From positions 1 to 46,965 of the forward strand of contig JABDCQ010000010.1 of NCBI GenBank assembly GCA_013288075.1: a stretch of DNA of 46,965 nucleotides, in the 5' to 3' direction. The position numbers and the translations under genes are program-made. Below, one piece after another: positions 33,684-41,943 of this stretch. Origin of the DNA: Chlamydiota bacterium. Its GTDB lineage: Bacteria; Chlamydiota; Chlamydiia; Chlamydiales; Rhabdochlamydiaceae. How positions within the stretch are numbered: position 1 is the first letter of the stretch; each line of letters starts with the position of its first letter. The notes below the pieces were generated by a model. It searched no databases and was not told the origin of the DNA. It saw nothing but the letters and a program-made list of their open reading frames with translations.

Positions 33684-34991
33684 TTAGCTATTTTGCTGAT
33701 CTTTGTCTTTTTTCTCCTTAGAAATTCGCTTGGTTTCTGTGACAACAGGCTTTCTTCCTATGGAGATACTAACGGTCATATTCTTTTTTACGTACTCAGA
33801 TCCTTGAAAAGCTGCAATTAAAGCCTCTACATTTTTTTCTGCAAGCTTTTCTGCTGCGGCTGTGTCAAAAAGGATCTCCACTTGAAACTGTCCTCTTGCT
33901 GTAGAGTATTCCTTAATTTCAATGACGGCGTTATAAAACTTAGAATTTGCAAAAGCGGAATGGTTTAGTTCAATGCGCGTTGTATGCTCATCTCCGCTGA
34001 TTGTTTTTTCTTTCATGTAAGAAATTTTGCCAATCATCTGAAGCATAAGCGCTTCTGCATCTTTAGAAAGAAACGGGGCTGTAACAGCTGGGCTTTCGGG
34101 GATTCCCACTTGCACGGCTTGGGCCGGATTATAGGCGACCCCTTCAGCTCCTTCAATTCCTCCAAGGGCATTTTTTTCTTTTGGTTTAGCAGGTGAGGAT
34201 ACTCCTTGTCCAGCATGAGGCTTAGAAGAAGAGGGAGCTCCTAGTTTCTCTACAAGCTTTTCCTTTTCTTCTTTTGAAGAAGGAGTTGCCAAAGCTTTAA
34301 AAAAGGCGTCTTTTTCTTCTTCTTTAAGCGGCTCATTATTTTGCACCTGGTTTTCTTGGACGTTTTGCTGCTCTATTGACCTTTCGGTTTGGGGAGTTGA
34401 AGGCGAGGGAAGTTCTAAAGAAGTATAGGTGGGATATTCCTCTTCAGGCTCTTCTATAGGAGGGATAACTACAGCTTCTTCCTGATCTTCCTCTATGGGC
34501 GCTTGCTGGATTGGAGGTGTAGAAGGTGCTTGGGGTGTTTGAGGAGGAGGTGGAGGTGGCGCTACTATACTTTCCTCGCGCGCAGCCGCTGGAGCTCCCG
34601 GGAAGGGAGTCTCTTCAACTTTTACCTCATCTCTAGAAGGCGCAGTAGGCATATAGCTCTCTTTTTTTATAGGACTCTCAACATCTGCTTGAGGCGCATC
34701 GAGTGCCTTTTTACCCCCTTCAACTTCTGCAGGGCCTTTAGCTTTTTTTACATCAGCATCTAGAGAAAATCCGGGGGCTGCAGGGGATGTGGGCCCTTGT
34801 TGAACAACGTCTTCTTCTTCGTCTTCAAGGCCTCCCTTATTTTTCTTTTTCCCTTTCATCTCTTCAGAGGTTTCGTCTACTTTTTCTATATAGTATTTTT
34901 TGAACTCAGAGCCTACTGCCCCCTCTTTTTTTGCCGGGTTTGGTTCTTTGGGATTGCCAGGACCACTTGGCCTTCCAGGTTCTATAGACAT
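33684..34991 (-). CDS. cdsP: T3SS needle-length/switch regulator SctP/CdsP
   Basis: The 435-residue protein has a long disordered Pro-, Glu- and Lys-rich region (about 1-290, with a run of six prolines near residue 145) and a small C-terminal folded domain (about 335-425, ending VKKNMTVSISIGRKP). This is the layout of FliK/YscP needle rulers: extended ruler plus C-terminal switch domain. The gene lies directly after cdsO (4 bp) as CT671 does. The length of the disordered part may measure needle length. Proline and glutamate content are well above those of its neighbours. Confidence 0.82.
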   Translation of the reverse strand: MSIEPGRPSGPGNPKEPNPAKKEGAVGSEFKKYYIEKVDETSEEMKGKKKNKGGLEDEEEDVVQQGPTSPAAPGFSLDADVKKAKGPAEVEGGKKALDAPQADVESPIKKESYMPTAPSRDEVKVEETPFPGAPAAAREESIVAPPPPPPQTPQAPSTPPIQQAPIEEDQEEAVVIPPIEEPEEEYPTYTSLELPSPSTPQTERSIEQQNVQENQVQNNEPLKEEEKDAFFKALATPSSKEEKEKLVEKLGAPSSSKPHAGQGVSSPAKPKEKNALGGIEGAEGVAYNPAQAVQVGIPESPAVTAPFLSKDAEALMLQMIGKISYMKEKTISGDEHTTRIELNHSAFANSKFYNAVIEIKEYSTARGQFQVEILFDTAAAEKLAEKNVEALIAAFQGSEYVKKNMTVSISIGRKPVVTETKRISKEKKDKDQQNS

Positions 34992-34994
34992 AGA

Positions 34995-35501
34995 CTATTC
35001 CTCCTTTTTTTGAGGATGCTTGGACTTCCTTTTAATCTGATGGAGTACAGATCCAATTTCATCTGACTCTAAAGACTCTTTCTGCTCTATTTCGGCAAGC
35101 TGCTGCTTTTCCCACTCTTTTTTATGCGTTTTAAGCTTTTCTACATCTTGCTGTTTTTTAATCAAATCTTGCCTGGCAATCTCTACTGCTTTCGTAGCTG
35201 CATCTACAGCTTTTTGCTGCTCTACAACTTTTACTTGCTTTTGTCTTAGCTCTTCTTCGACAACTTTTAGGTAGCTTTTCATTTGCTGGATTTTAGGAGA
35301 GGTCGTTCCGGTATCGAGCTCAGCGCGAAGCTGTGTAAGCTTATCTTCTCTATGTTCTTTGACTTTATTGCGCGCTTCTTCAAGCTCTTTAAGTTTTTGT
35401 TCTTCTTTAGTTAAAAGTTCCTTTTTTTCTTTAAGAACCTTTTCAGCTTCGTCGAGCTTTTTTTGCTTAATATAGACAAGTTCTTGAAGAGGATATTTCA
35501 T
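34995..35501 (-). CDS. cdsO: T3SS ATPase stalk protein SctO/CdsO
   Basis: The 168-residue, highly charged coiled-coil protein consists of two long antiparallel helices (about 10-70 and 80-150) rich in Lys, Glu and Gln, with start MKYPLQELVYIKQKKLDEAE. This is the YscO/FliJ family, the stalk that inserts into the export ATPase ring. It lies 5 bp after cdsN, as in Chlamydia (CT670). Confidence 0.88.
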   Translation of the reverse strand: MKYPLQELVYIKQKKLDEAEKVLKEKKELLTKEEQKLKELEEARNKVKEHREDKLTQLRAELDTGTTSPKIQQMKSYLKVVEEELRQKQVKVVEQQKAVDAATKAVEIARQDLIKKQQDVEKLKTHKKEWEKQQLAEIEQKESLESDEIGSVLHQIKRKSKHPQKKEE

Positions 35502-35506
35502 ATGAG

Positions 35507-36826
35507 TTATCTAAAAAGGGCTTTTAGTTGGGCAAGTGTTTCTTCAAAGCTCGACTTTTCATCGACAAGCTGTTTTAAGAAGCGGTTAACTTTATCGATA
35601 TATTTAATCGCAAAGTCAGCTGCTTTATCAGAGCCGGGCTTATATTCCCCAATACGTATTAAAAGTTCGTTTTTCTTGTAATTGGCAAGCACTTCGCGCA
35701 CTTTCCCAATAAGCTGAAGATGCTCTTTATCGACAATGTGTGTGATGATACGGCTAATAGATCCTAAAACATCAATTGCAGGGTAGTGGTATTGCCTTGC
35801 AAGCTCACTAGATAAAATAATGTGACCATCCAGAATCGATCTTACCTCATCTGAAACAGGCTCATTTAAATCATCTCCGGCAACTAGCACTGTATAAAAA
35901 GCTGTAATCGATCCCTTATCAGAATTTCCTGAGCGCTCTAAAAGTTTTGGCAACGTGGCAAATACAGAAGGGGTAAACCCAGCTCTTGCAGGAGGCTCTC
36001 CGGCAGCAAGCCCCACTTCCCTTAGCGCCCTTGCAAAACGGGTCACAGAGTCCATCATTAGAATCACTGTTTTGCCCTGATCGCGGAAATATTCGGCAAT
36101 GGCTGTTCCTACATAAGCGGCGTTAATTCTTAATTGAGCTGCCTGATCAGAGGTTGAAACAATAATCACAGAGCGCTTCATCCCTTCTTCGCCCAAATCA
36201 TTTTCTAAAAATTCCCTAACTTCTCGTCCCCGCTCTCCAATTAAAGAGATCACGTTTACATCGGCTTTGGCATTCCTTGCAATCATGCCAAGAAGGGTAG
36301 ATTTTCCGCCTCCCGCTGCTGCAAAAATACCCACTCTTTGCCCTTTTCCTGTCGTGAGGGTTCCATCGATGCAACGCACCCCAACCGATAAAGGTTCGCT
36401 AATGACCTGACGCTTTAACGGATCTGGGGGAGTATTTAAAACAGAATAGGTTTCATCAAGAACAAGCGGCCCTTTTGTATCGACATCAAGAGGTTCGCCA
36501 AGGCCATTTAACACTCTGCCTAGCAAGTTTTGCCCGACTTTTATGTGAAGAGGCATATGAAGAGGAATCACTTCAGAAGAAGGGCCAATGCCAGACATTT
36601 CCCCTAAAGGAGACAGATACACCTCATCTTTAGTAAAGCCTACAACTTCAGCAATAAGAGGCTCTCCCTCTCTCTTAATAAGACAGACCTCACCAATCTT
36701 AACCTGAGGAACGACAGCTTTAATCAGCATCCCTACAATTTCTGTAATTCTTCCGTGTATGGTGGTGAGCTCAAGTTCATCGAGATGAGAGATTAGATTT
36801 TCTGTAGAAGGCCTTTTTTCATCCAT
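35507..36826 (-). CDS. cdsN: T3SS export ATPase SctN/CdsN
   Basis: The 439-residue F1-type ATPase has Walker A AAGGGKST (170-177), the GERGREV motif, Walker B-like [33 protein letters not shown] and [23 protein letters not shown]. It strips chaperones and unfolds substrates at the cytoplasmic side of the T3SS. Length is normal for SctN. The neighbouring cdsO and the order in the locus match CT669. A palindrome separates it from the inner-rod gene upstream, so transcription may restart or attenuate there. Confidence 0.96.
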   Translation of the reverse strand: MDEKRPSTENLISHLDELELTTIHGRITEIVGMLIKAVVPQVKIGEVCLIKREGEPLIAEVVGFTKDEVYLSPLGEMSGIGPSSEVIPLHMPLHIKVGQNLLGRVLNGLGEPLDVDTKGPLVLDETYSVLNTPPDPLKRQVISEPLSVGVRCIDGTLTTGKGQRVGIFAAAGGGKSTLLGMIARNAKADVNVISLIGERGREVREFLENDLGEEGMKRSVIIVSTSDQAAQLRINAAYVGTAIAEYFRDQGKTVILMMDSVTRFARALREVGLAAGEPPARAGFTPSVFATLPKLLERSGNSDKGSITAFYTVLVAGDDLNEPVSDEVRSILDGHIILSSELARQYHYPAIDVLGSISRIITHIVDKEHLQLIGKVREVLANYKKNELLIRIGEYKPGSDKAADFAIKYIDKVNRFLKQLVDEKSSFEETLAQLKALFR

Positions 36827-36863
36827 AATTGTCTCTCTTCCTTTTATAAGATAAACTAGAGAG

Positions 36864-37016
36864 GATAAAAATTTTCTCTCTCTCTCTCTTTCTTCCTCTG
36901 TGGTTTCTTGTCTCTGTGGTTTATCTTTTGCTAAGGCTTTGCATGCAAGAGTCTTGCATTTTTTTTAACCACAGAGACAAGAAACCACAGAGGAAGAAAG
37001 AGAGAGAGGGGGAATT
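36864..37016. repeat. CACAGAG-type palindrome (g) between the inner-rod gene and cdsN
   Basis: The left arm (36870-36925: TCTCTCTCTCTCTTTCTTCC then CTCTGTGGTTTCTTGTCTCT) is inverted at 36966-37014. The loop holds GCTAAGGCTTTGCATGCAAG. It is closely related to palindromes (f) and (h). Confidence 0.86.
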
Positions 37017-37054
37017 ATTTATTGTTCTCTTTGTTCATCTTTTTTTCTTTCTTC

Positions 37055-37702
37055 TTAGATTTGGATTTGCATGAGCATTTTAAACGAGTCTACAGCTTTA
37101 CTTAAGACAACCGAAGAGAACTCGAGGAGCTGCTGCGCTTTATTGAGCTTAAGCTGAATAAGAAGCATGTCTCCGGGATTAATCTGATCGCCTTTGTCTT
37201 TAAGGTTTTGGAGCTGTCTTTTTGCTGCAACTAACTGCGACTGCCCATCGGTTACCATCCCCACAAATTTTTCAATAGCCCCTTGAGCGGTAGTTGCCGT
37301 TTCAGGAACAACATCTGCCCCCATTTTAGAAGAAGCTGAGCGCAGAAGAGAATTTGTATCTTGCAGTTTGTTATCTAAAAGACGTCTATGCGCTTCATTC
37401 ACCTTAAGCTTGGGATAAGCTAATTGATTTTGGATCCCTCCCAAAGTCATTTGGGCATTGGCCGTTTGAGCAATGAGCGTATCGTAAGAGGCTGTTGGCA
37501 TGGCTCCCCCATGAGCAAGATCAAAGGGAGAGATTTGGGGAGCAGCAGCAGCCTTTTGGCCGCCTGATGCTTGTTCCATATACGATTTAAAGCTGGATTC
37601 TGCTGGCATATCCATCTTTTGCTCATCAGATTTGCTAGGACCTACAGCTGGTGTTGCCTGGGTTCTATCTGTAGGAGGAGGTTGTGGGGTTCCAAATGTC
37701 AT
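37055..37702 (-). CDS. T3SS inner rod protein SctI-like (CT668 position)
   Basis: The 215-residue protein has a Pro/Gln/Ala-rich N-terminal half (1-75) and a C-terminal amphipathic helix pair. It ends DMLLIQLKLNKAQQLLEFSS...SKAVDSFKMLMQIQI, the pattern of YscI/PrgJ inner-rod proteins. The position between cdsG and cdsN is that of CT668. The long N-terminal extension is not usual for small rod proteins such as PrgJ. It could also be a ruler-associated or early secreted protein. Gap to cdsG 8 bp. Confidence 0.75.
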   Translation of the reverse strand: MTFGTPQPPPTDRTQATPAVGPSKSDEQKMDMPAESSFKSYMEQASGGQKAAAAPQISPFDLAHGGAMPTASYDTLIAQTANAQMTLGGIQNQLAYPKLKVNEAHRRLLDNKLQDTNSLLRSASSKMGADVVPETATTAQGAIEKFVGMVTDGQSQLVAAKRQLQNLKDKGDQINPGDMLLIQLKLNKAQQLLEFSSVVLSKAVDSFKMLMQIQI

Positions 37703-37710
37703 TTATAGTA

Positions 37711-38154
37711 CTATCCCTTTTTTTTGCTATCTTTTGGAGCCTGCATAGGAGGAAGAGGCTTTTTCACAAAATTTTCTACAAAATCTAAAGCGCTTTCAGC
37801 TAACTTCTTAATTGCAGGATCGTGTGAATTTTTTACAGCTTCCGCTAAGTGTTTTTCTCCTTTAGCCACATCTGTAGGAGTTAAACATAAGCTAAATCCT
37901 AAAAAGGCTTTTGCCATTTCATTATTTGGCTCTTTTGCAAGCACTTCATTAAAATGCATGCAGGCTTGTTTAAGCTCTAATTTACAGAGGTGCATATATC
38001 CGAGTCCTACTTTAGGAAGGGCATTATCTGGGCGCAGAAGAGCTGCTGCTTTAAAAAGTTTAAGCGCTGCATCTTCATCCCCTTGATTAACAGCAATAAA
38101 GCCTGCTTCGACAAAATGGATGTAGCTGTCTTTGTATTTTGAAAATTTTTCCAT
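37711..38154 (-). CDS. cdsG: T3SS TPR chaperone SctG/CdsG for the needle subunit
   Basis: The 147-residue protein has TPR repeats (about residues 12-110; AGFIAVNQGDEDAALKLFKA, ALPKVGLGYMHLCKLELKQA, AKAFLGFSLCLTP). In Chlamydia CdsG forms a heterodimeric chaperone with CdsE that holds the needle protein CdsF before export. Its place after cdsF matches CT667. The C-terminal tail is Lys/Pro-rich. Confidence 0.85.
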   Translation of the reverse strand: MEKFSKYKDSYIHFVEAGFIAVNQGDEDAALKLFKAAALLRPDNALPKVGLGYMHLCKLELKQACMHFNEVLAKEPNNEMAKAFLGFSLCLTPTDVAKGEKHLAEAVKNSHDPAIKKLAESALDFVENFVKKPLPPMQAPKDSKKKG

Positions 38155-38175
38155 ATTCTGATCCTTTCAAACCGT

Positions 38176-38424
38176 TTATTGTGTTTTTTGGTTACGCACA
38201 GAGTTATTGATCACAGACTGAATTTGGCTGACTAAGTTTGAGATAGAATCTCCAATTTGTGTCACCTGACTCATTTGAAATTGAAGTAAAATGAATTTAC
38301 CCGGCGTTGCAGAAGAAATTTTACTAGCTACTGCGCGCACAGAAGATACAACTTTACTTTGTAGGGAAATATACTGCTTAATCAGCGTTGCAAACGTAAT
38401 TGTGCCCCAATTTGTTTCGCCCAT
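38176..38424 (-). CDS. cdsF: T3SS needle protein SctF/CdsF
   Basis: The 82-residue protein has the short helix-turn-helix layout of needle subunits, with conserved C-terminal PGKFILLQFQMSQVTQIGDS and ISNLVSQIQSVINNSVRNQ. It polymerises into the extracellular needle. It contains no cysteine, whereas Chlamydia CdsF is disulphide-linked. Gene order and size match CT666. Spacing: 12 bp from cdsE, 21 bp to cdsG. Confidence 0.9.
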   Translation of the reverse strand: MGETNWGTITFATLIKQYISLQSKVVSSVRAVASKISSATPGKFILLQFQMSQVTQIGDSISNLVSQIQSVINNSVRNQKTQ

Positions 38425-38436
38425 AATTTTTTGCTC

Positions 38437-38673
38437 CTATTTTTTTTGTGCAACTTTACCGACTACTTTTTGTAGTGCAGCGTAGCCATGTAATATAATT
38501 CCATACTGATCAAAATCTTTAGAATCAGATCCTTGTCTCAAAACGTTTTTAAGATCGGCGATGTGCTCTTCTATCGACTTTATTAAAGCTTTAGCTTTAG
38601 CAGGGTCTTGTTTTAATTCTTTTTCAAGGTCAAACTCAAAAAGAGGCTTTCCTTTTTTTTCTAATCCGAACAT
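38437..38673 (-). CDS. cdsE: T3SS needle chaperone SctE/CdsE
   Basis: The 78-residue acidic protein is predicted all-helical (FDLEKELKQDPAKAKALIKSIEEHIADLKN). It lies directly between cdsD and cdsF, as CT665 does. CdsE with CdsG forms a chaperone for the needle subunit. Identification rests on size, helical nature and position rather than on a sharp motif. Confidence 0.82.
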   Translation of the reverse strand: MFGLEKKGKPLFEFDLEKELKQDPAKAKALIKSIEEHIADLKNVLRQGSDSKDFDQYGIILHGYAALQKVVGKVAQKK

Positions 38674-38698
38674 AGGTGTTCTCCTGTATTTATATGCA

Positions 38699-40408
38699 TT
38701 ATTGCAGATTGTAGTTAATTTTAAATTTTAATCCATCTTTTTCGAGTAATACCACATTTGACTGGATTCCTGTAATTGCCATTCCATCCAAACTCTCTCC
38801 GACAGATAAGATTTTTCCATTAATCACAACCGAGTTTTGCGTTCCATCTTTTTTGGAAGATCCTGAAACTTGATATTTCGAAGAAAGGTCAACGCGCGCA
38901 CTTTCTTGGGTGCTAAGGATGACATAATTTTTGATGGAACGAACGCCTCTTAACATTTTTACATTATTAAGAAGCTCTACAAGGTCATTGTTATGCGTCG
39001 CATCTACAGCTCCTACAAAGACAAGGTCTCCATTGCTAAGCTGGAAATTGATTCCGCTAAATCCTTTCTCTATGAGCATGCTCTGAATTTGCGCTGTTAA
39101 ATTATTCTCTACAACTACTTGATTCTCTAGCTTATCTAAATAAGGGAAATTAAGGTTTATATAGTCGGCAAGGGCGCCTGCCATGTCTTGCGTGTGCAGA
39201 TACCCTCTCAATACAAATTTTCCAGGCGTTGGAGAGTATACAGAAATCGCTTGCCAATCAGGGTTAGTCACTAAAAGAGCGTTCATATTTTGCCAGACAT
39301 ATTCATCGACGACCACGTTGTCATCGATGCTTTGAACATAAGGAAGATTGTTTAAAAGATAAAAAAGTTCCTGTTTTTCAAGAGGCGTTAACACATGCCC
39401 TGTAATAAATAATTTGCCCCCTGCAGGATTAAAGGAGAATTGGATGTCAGGGTAGCTTCTTATGGTTTCTTGGATCTGCTGCGTTTCATTTTTTTCATTT
39501 ACTGTAATGGGTGTTGAATTGAAAAGTCCTAGGAGCATAGAAAAAACACCAATGACAACAATTCCTAAAATCCCAGCAAGAGCCAGGTGCTTTTTAGGGA
39601 TTTTCATCTCCTTCCAGTCTTTTTCCTCCTCTATGCGCCTTTCTTCTAAAATAGAGTCTTCTTTTTTCTCTTCTGGCAGAAGTTGAGGAGGGGAAATAAG
39701 AGTTTCTCTAGCTTCAAACCTATCGATCACAAGAAAGCTTGTGGTGCCAAGAGCGATTAAATCTTGAGAGGTTAGCTCTTTTTTGCCAGCGGTTAGCACT
39801 CCATTGACAATGACCCCATTTTTACTTCCTAAGTCTTCGATGAATACATGGTCTTCTCCATCTAAAATCAGGCGGGCATGCTGCCTTGAGACGCTTAAGT
39901 CTTGAAATACGATATCGCAAATCGCAGGATCTTTACCTATAATATAGGTAGAAGAAGCTTGCATCCCAAATTCTGCTCCACTATTTGGCCCAGAGATCAC
40001 TTTAAGCATAAAACGCATTTCAGAAGGAGTATCTATGCGAAAAGAAGAAAGGTCTGAGGTGTCTTCTAAAGAGTAGTAGGGGAGCTCTTCTTTCTTTTCA
40101 GGCGTAGGATTGATTTCTGTGAAGCGGAAAAAGGTGCTTCCTATTTGAACAATGTCTCCTTCTTTTAAAAGAACAACATCTTCTACAACTTTACCGTTTT
40201 GGGTGACAGGGTTTACAGAGCTTAAGTTTTCAAGGAAAAAACCTTCTGCTGAGATTCTGCAAATGGCGTGCTTTCTAGAGACCATAGGGTCTTCTAGAAC
40301 AACTGTTGCCGCATCAGGGTCTCTGCCAAGAACCCACTCGTCCCCCTCGTCAAAAGAGAAGACTTGTCCTGAAAGAGGTCCTTCTTCTCCAACTAAATAT
40401 CCCGCCAT
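38699..40408 (-). CDS. cdsD: T3SS inner-membrane ring protein SctD/CdsD with two FHA domains
   Basis: The 569-residue protein has FHA domain 1 (about 5-95; GRDPDAATVVLEDPMVSRKH), FHA domain 2 (about 132-228; GKDPAICDIVFQDLSVSRQH, DLGSKNGVIVNG), an acidic linker, one membrane helix (about 275-296) and a periplasmic region with BON/ring-building-like repeats. FHA domains bind phosphothreonine, so a kinase such as Pkn5 or PknD could phosphorylate partners. Chlamydia CdsD has the same FHA layout but is longer (about 830 residues); the acidic middle is shorter here. It is positioned as CT664. Confidence 0.92.
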   Translation of the reverse strand: MAGYLVGEEGPLSGQVFSFDEGDEWVLGRDPDAATVVLEDPMVSRKHAICRISAEGFFLENLSSVNPVTQNGKVVEDVVLLKEGDIVQIGSTFFRFTEINPTPEKKEELPYYSLEDTSDLSSFRIDTPSEMRFMLKVISGPNSGAEFGMQASSTYIIGKDPAICDIVFQDLSVSRQHARLILDGEDHVFIEDLGSKNGVIVNGVLTAGKKELTSQDLIALGTTSFLVIDRFEARETLISPPQLLPEEKKEDSILEERRIEEEKDWKEMKIPKKHLALAGILGIVVIGVFSMLLGLFNSTPITVNEKNETQQIQETIRSYPDIQFSFNPAGGKLFITGHVLTPLEKQELFYLLNNLPYVQSIDDNVVVDEYVWQNMNALLVTNPDWQAISVYSPTPGKFVLRGYLHTQDMAGALADYINLNFPYLDKLENQVVVENNLTAQIQSMLIEKGFSGINFQLSNGDLVFVGAVDATHNNDLVELLNNVKMLRGVRSIKNYVILSTQESARVDLSSKYQVSGSSKKDGTQNSVVINGKILSVGESLDGMAITGIQSNVVLLEKDGLKFKINYNLQ

Positions 40409-40411
40409 TTT

Positions 40412-40807
40412 CTATCCTTCTTTTTCAAAGCGCTCAAGCTCGCCCTTCCAATAATCGAGGAAATTGACAAAATCTTCAACGGTTTCCTTAAAGCTTCTGA
40501 AATTCATGTCATACGTTAAGTAGGTAGAGAGTGTCAAGAATTTCTCTTCAGCGTCTAGAGCAATGGCACTATCGCCTGTGCCTAAACCTAAGAAATTTGC
40601 CCGCATTAAAAAAATGAAAAACTCCTCTTTTTTTTTGCTCGGACAGGGCCTAATGGGCGAAAATAAGAGGACTCCGGGGTCCATTTCTCTAAAAGAGAGG
40701 TCGGTATCATCGTTAAGAAGAAGGTGGTATGCCCCTTGCTTGTCTCTTCCTTCTAAGGGGTCCATCTCAAGGTCTTCCCTTAATTCCCTCAAGTATTTTT
40801 CTAGCAT
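40412..40807 (-). CDS. CesT-type T3SS chaperone (CT663-like)
   Basis: The 131-residue acidic protein has the mixed alpha/beta pattern of class I T3SS chaperones: N-terminal helix (LEKYLRELREDLEM), beta strands (YHLLLNDDTDLSFREMDPGVLLFSPI, FFIFLMRANFLG) and a C-terminal helix (FKETVEDFVNFLDYWKGELE). It heads the reverse T3SS operon, as CT663 does in Chlamydia. I use the ATG at 40807 with AAGG upstream; an in-frame TTG directly before it is less likely. Only 3 bp separate its stop from cdsD. A perfect 45-bp palindrome begins 18 bp upstream of the start. Confidence 0.82.
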   Translation of the reverse strand: MLEKYLRELREDLEMDPLEGRDKQGAYHLLLNDDTDLSFREMDPGVLLFSPIRPCPSKKKEEFFIFLMRANFLGLGTGDSAIALDAEEKFLTLSTYLTYDMNFRSFKETVEDFVNFLDYWKGELERFEKEG

Positions 40808-40825
40808 CAATCAACCTTGCCTTGT

Positions 40826-40938
40826 CCGGCTCTTTTCGTGCCCGTGTGCGTGCCCGTGCCTGTGCCCGAATTTCTTATTCGCTTAAATCCAATTTCGGGC
40901 ACAGGCACGGGCACGCACACGGGCACGAAAAGAGCCGG
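40826..40938. repeat. Perfect 45-bp-arm palindrome at the divergent T3SS promoter region
   Basis: The left arm 40826-40870 and right arm 40894-40938 are exact inverses, separated by 23 bp. The arms start CCGGCTCTTTTCGTGCCCG and contain a 6-bp tandem pattern (CGTGCC, CGTGTG, CGTGCC, CGTGCC, TGTGCC). The palindrome is GC-rich in an AT-rich region. The rest of 40808-41124 holds the promoter at 41065 and no gene. Confidence 0.95.
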
Positions 40939-41064
40939 TAAACCTCTGATTTACGTGTTTTTGGGGTTTAAGGCAATTAAAAATTTAACTTGCTGACAAT
41001 AAATATGTTAGCCTTGTTTGTAAAGGAAATTTAAAGTTAAGGTAAGCGTCATTTTAAGAAAGCG

Positions 41065-41093
41065 TTGCCAAAAAACTCTATACGTGGTAAAAT
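41065..41093 (+). promoter_or_regulatory. Promoter of the 41125 gene
   Basis: TTGCCA (41065-41070), a 17-bp spacer and TAAAAT (41088-41093), 32 bp upstream of the ATG at 41125. An in-frame TTG at 41065 is the -35 box rather than a start codon. Confidence 0.65.
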
Positions 41094-41124
41094 AATAATT
41101 GAAAGGAACGAGGGCTATAAAAAT

Positions 41125-41595
41125 ATGAAAGAAGAATTTAAAAAATTACTAGATATGTTTAAGCAGGGCTTTACCGGCAATGCAGGGGATATTGATGCTG
41201 TAATGAAAGAGTCCTTTGTTATCTTCGATAAAATGAAAAATTCTCTCTATGGAGCCTCTGAAGAAGAAAAGCAAGAACTCGTTAATTGCATGACCGAATT
41301 CTATAACGAACTGATGAATGAAGCTAAGGGCTTTGCAGAGAAAATGGGTGTATCTGAAGACCAGCTCTTTGCTATCTCTGAGAATCCAAATCACTTCACT
41401 CCTGATCAGTGGAATAAAATGCAAGACACTAAAAATCAGTTATTTAAGGTTTCAATGGACATGTATAGCGCTGTAAAGCCTGCAAGCCTTGATTTCAATG
41501 CCTTAAAGAAAAACGCCGAAGGGAGCGCTCCTTCATCTCCCGTCCGCGAAAAACCCATCCGCCACCCACGCAAAGAAGAATGGCTCCGCTCTTAA
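41125..41595 (+). CDS. Hypothetical helical protein next to the T3SS locus
   Basis: The 156-residue acidic, mostly helical protein begins MKEEFKKLLDMFKQGFTGN, with an amphipathic helix region at about 20-110 and a basic tail (PVREKPIRHPRKEEWLRS). There is no signal peptide or membrane segment. The ATG at 41125 has GAAAGGAACGAGG upstream and its own promoter. It is divergent from the T3SS operon and precedes the translocator genes, so it may be a secreted protein, a chaperone or a regulator; I recognise no family. A CACAGAG palindrome follows right after its stop. Confidence 0.68.
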   Translation: MKEEFKKLLDMFKQGFTGNAGDIDAVMKESFVIFDKMKNSLYGASEEEKQELVNCMTEFYNELMNEAKGFAEKMGVSEDQLFAISENPNHFTPDQWNKMQDTKNQLFKVSMDMYSAVKPASLDFNALKKNAEGSAPSSPVREKPIRHPRKEEWLRS

Positions 41596-41771
41596 CAGAG
41601 AGAAGGTTAATTTCTCTCTCTCTCCTCCCCCCTCTGTGGTTTCTTGTCTCTGTGGTTTATATCTTTGGCTAAGACGAGGGATCTCAAAGACTCGCATTTT
41701 TTAAACCACAGAGACAAGAAACCACAGAGGGGGGGGAGAAGAGAGAGGGAAAAATTAATTCCTCTCTGTTT
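41594..41771. repeat. CACAGAG-type palindrome (h)
   Basis: The left arm (41594-41658: AACAGAGAGAAGGTTAATTT, then CTCTGTGGTTTCTTGTCTCT) is inverted at 41702-41771. It overlaps the stop codon of the upstream gene and precedes a conventional terminator. Confidence 0.86.
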
Positions 41772-41784
41772 CTCAAAATGCCTT

Positions 41785-41822
41785 GACCCATAAGTACTTA
41801 GGTGCTTATGGGTCTTTTGTTT
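41785..41822 (+). terminator. Rho-independent terminator
   Basis: GACCCATAAG pairs with CTTATGGGTC around the loop TACTTAGGTG, followed by TTTTGTTTT. It ends the 41125 transcript. The remainder of 41596-41943 is AT-rich and contains the promoter at 41869. Confidence 0.82.
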
Positions 41823-41868
41823 TATATAGGCTTAATTAAGAATTAATTATTATAAGTTAAATTTTTTA

Positions 41869-41898
41869 TTGACTATATACTAGTATTTAATATATACT
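41869..41898 (+). promoter_or_regulatory. Promoter of the translocator gene cluster
   Basis: TTGACT (41869-41874), an 18-bp spacer and TATACT (41893-41898), 45 bp upstream of the ATG at 41944. The spacer is very AT-rich. Confidence 0.65.
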
Positions 41899-41943
41899 TA
41901 GTTTAGGGGGAATAGGCCCTCAAACAAAGAGGTAATAAAAACT

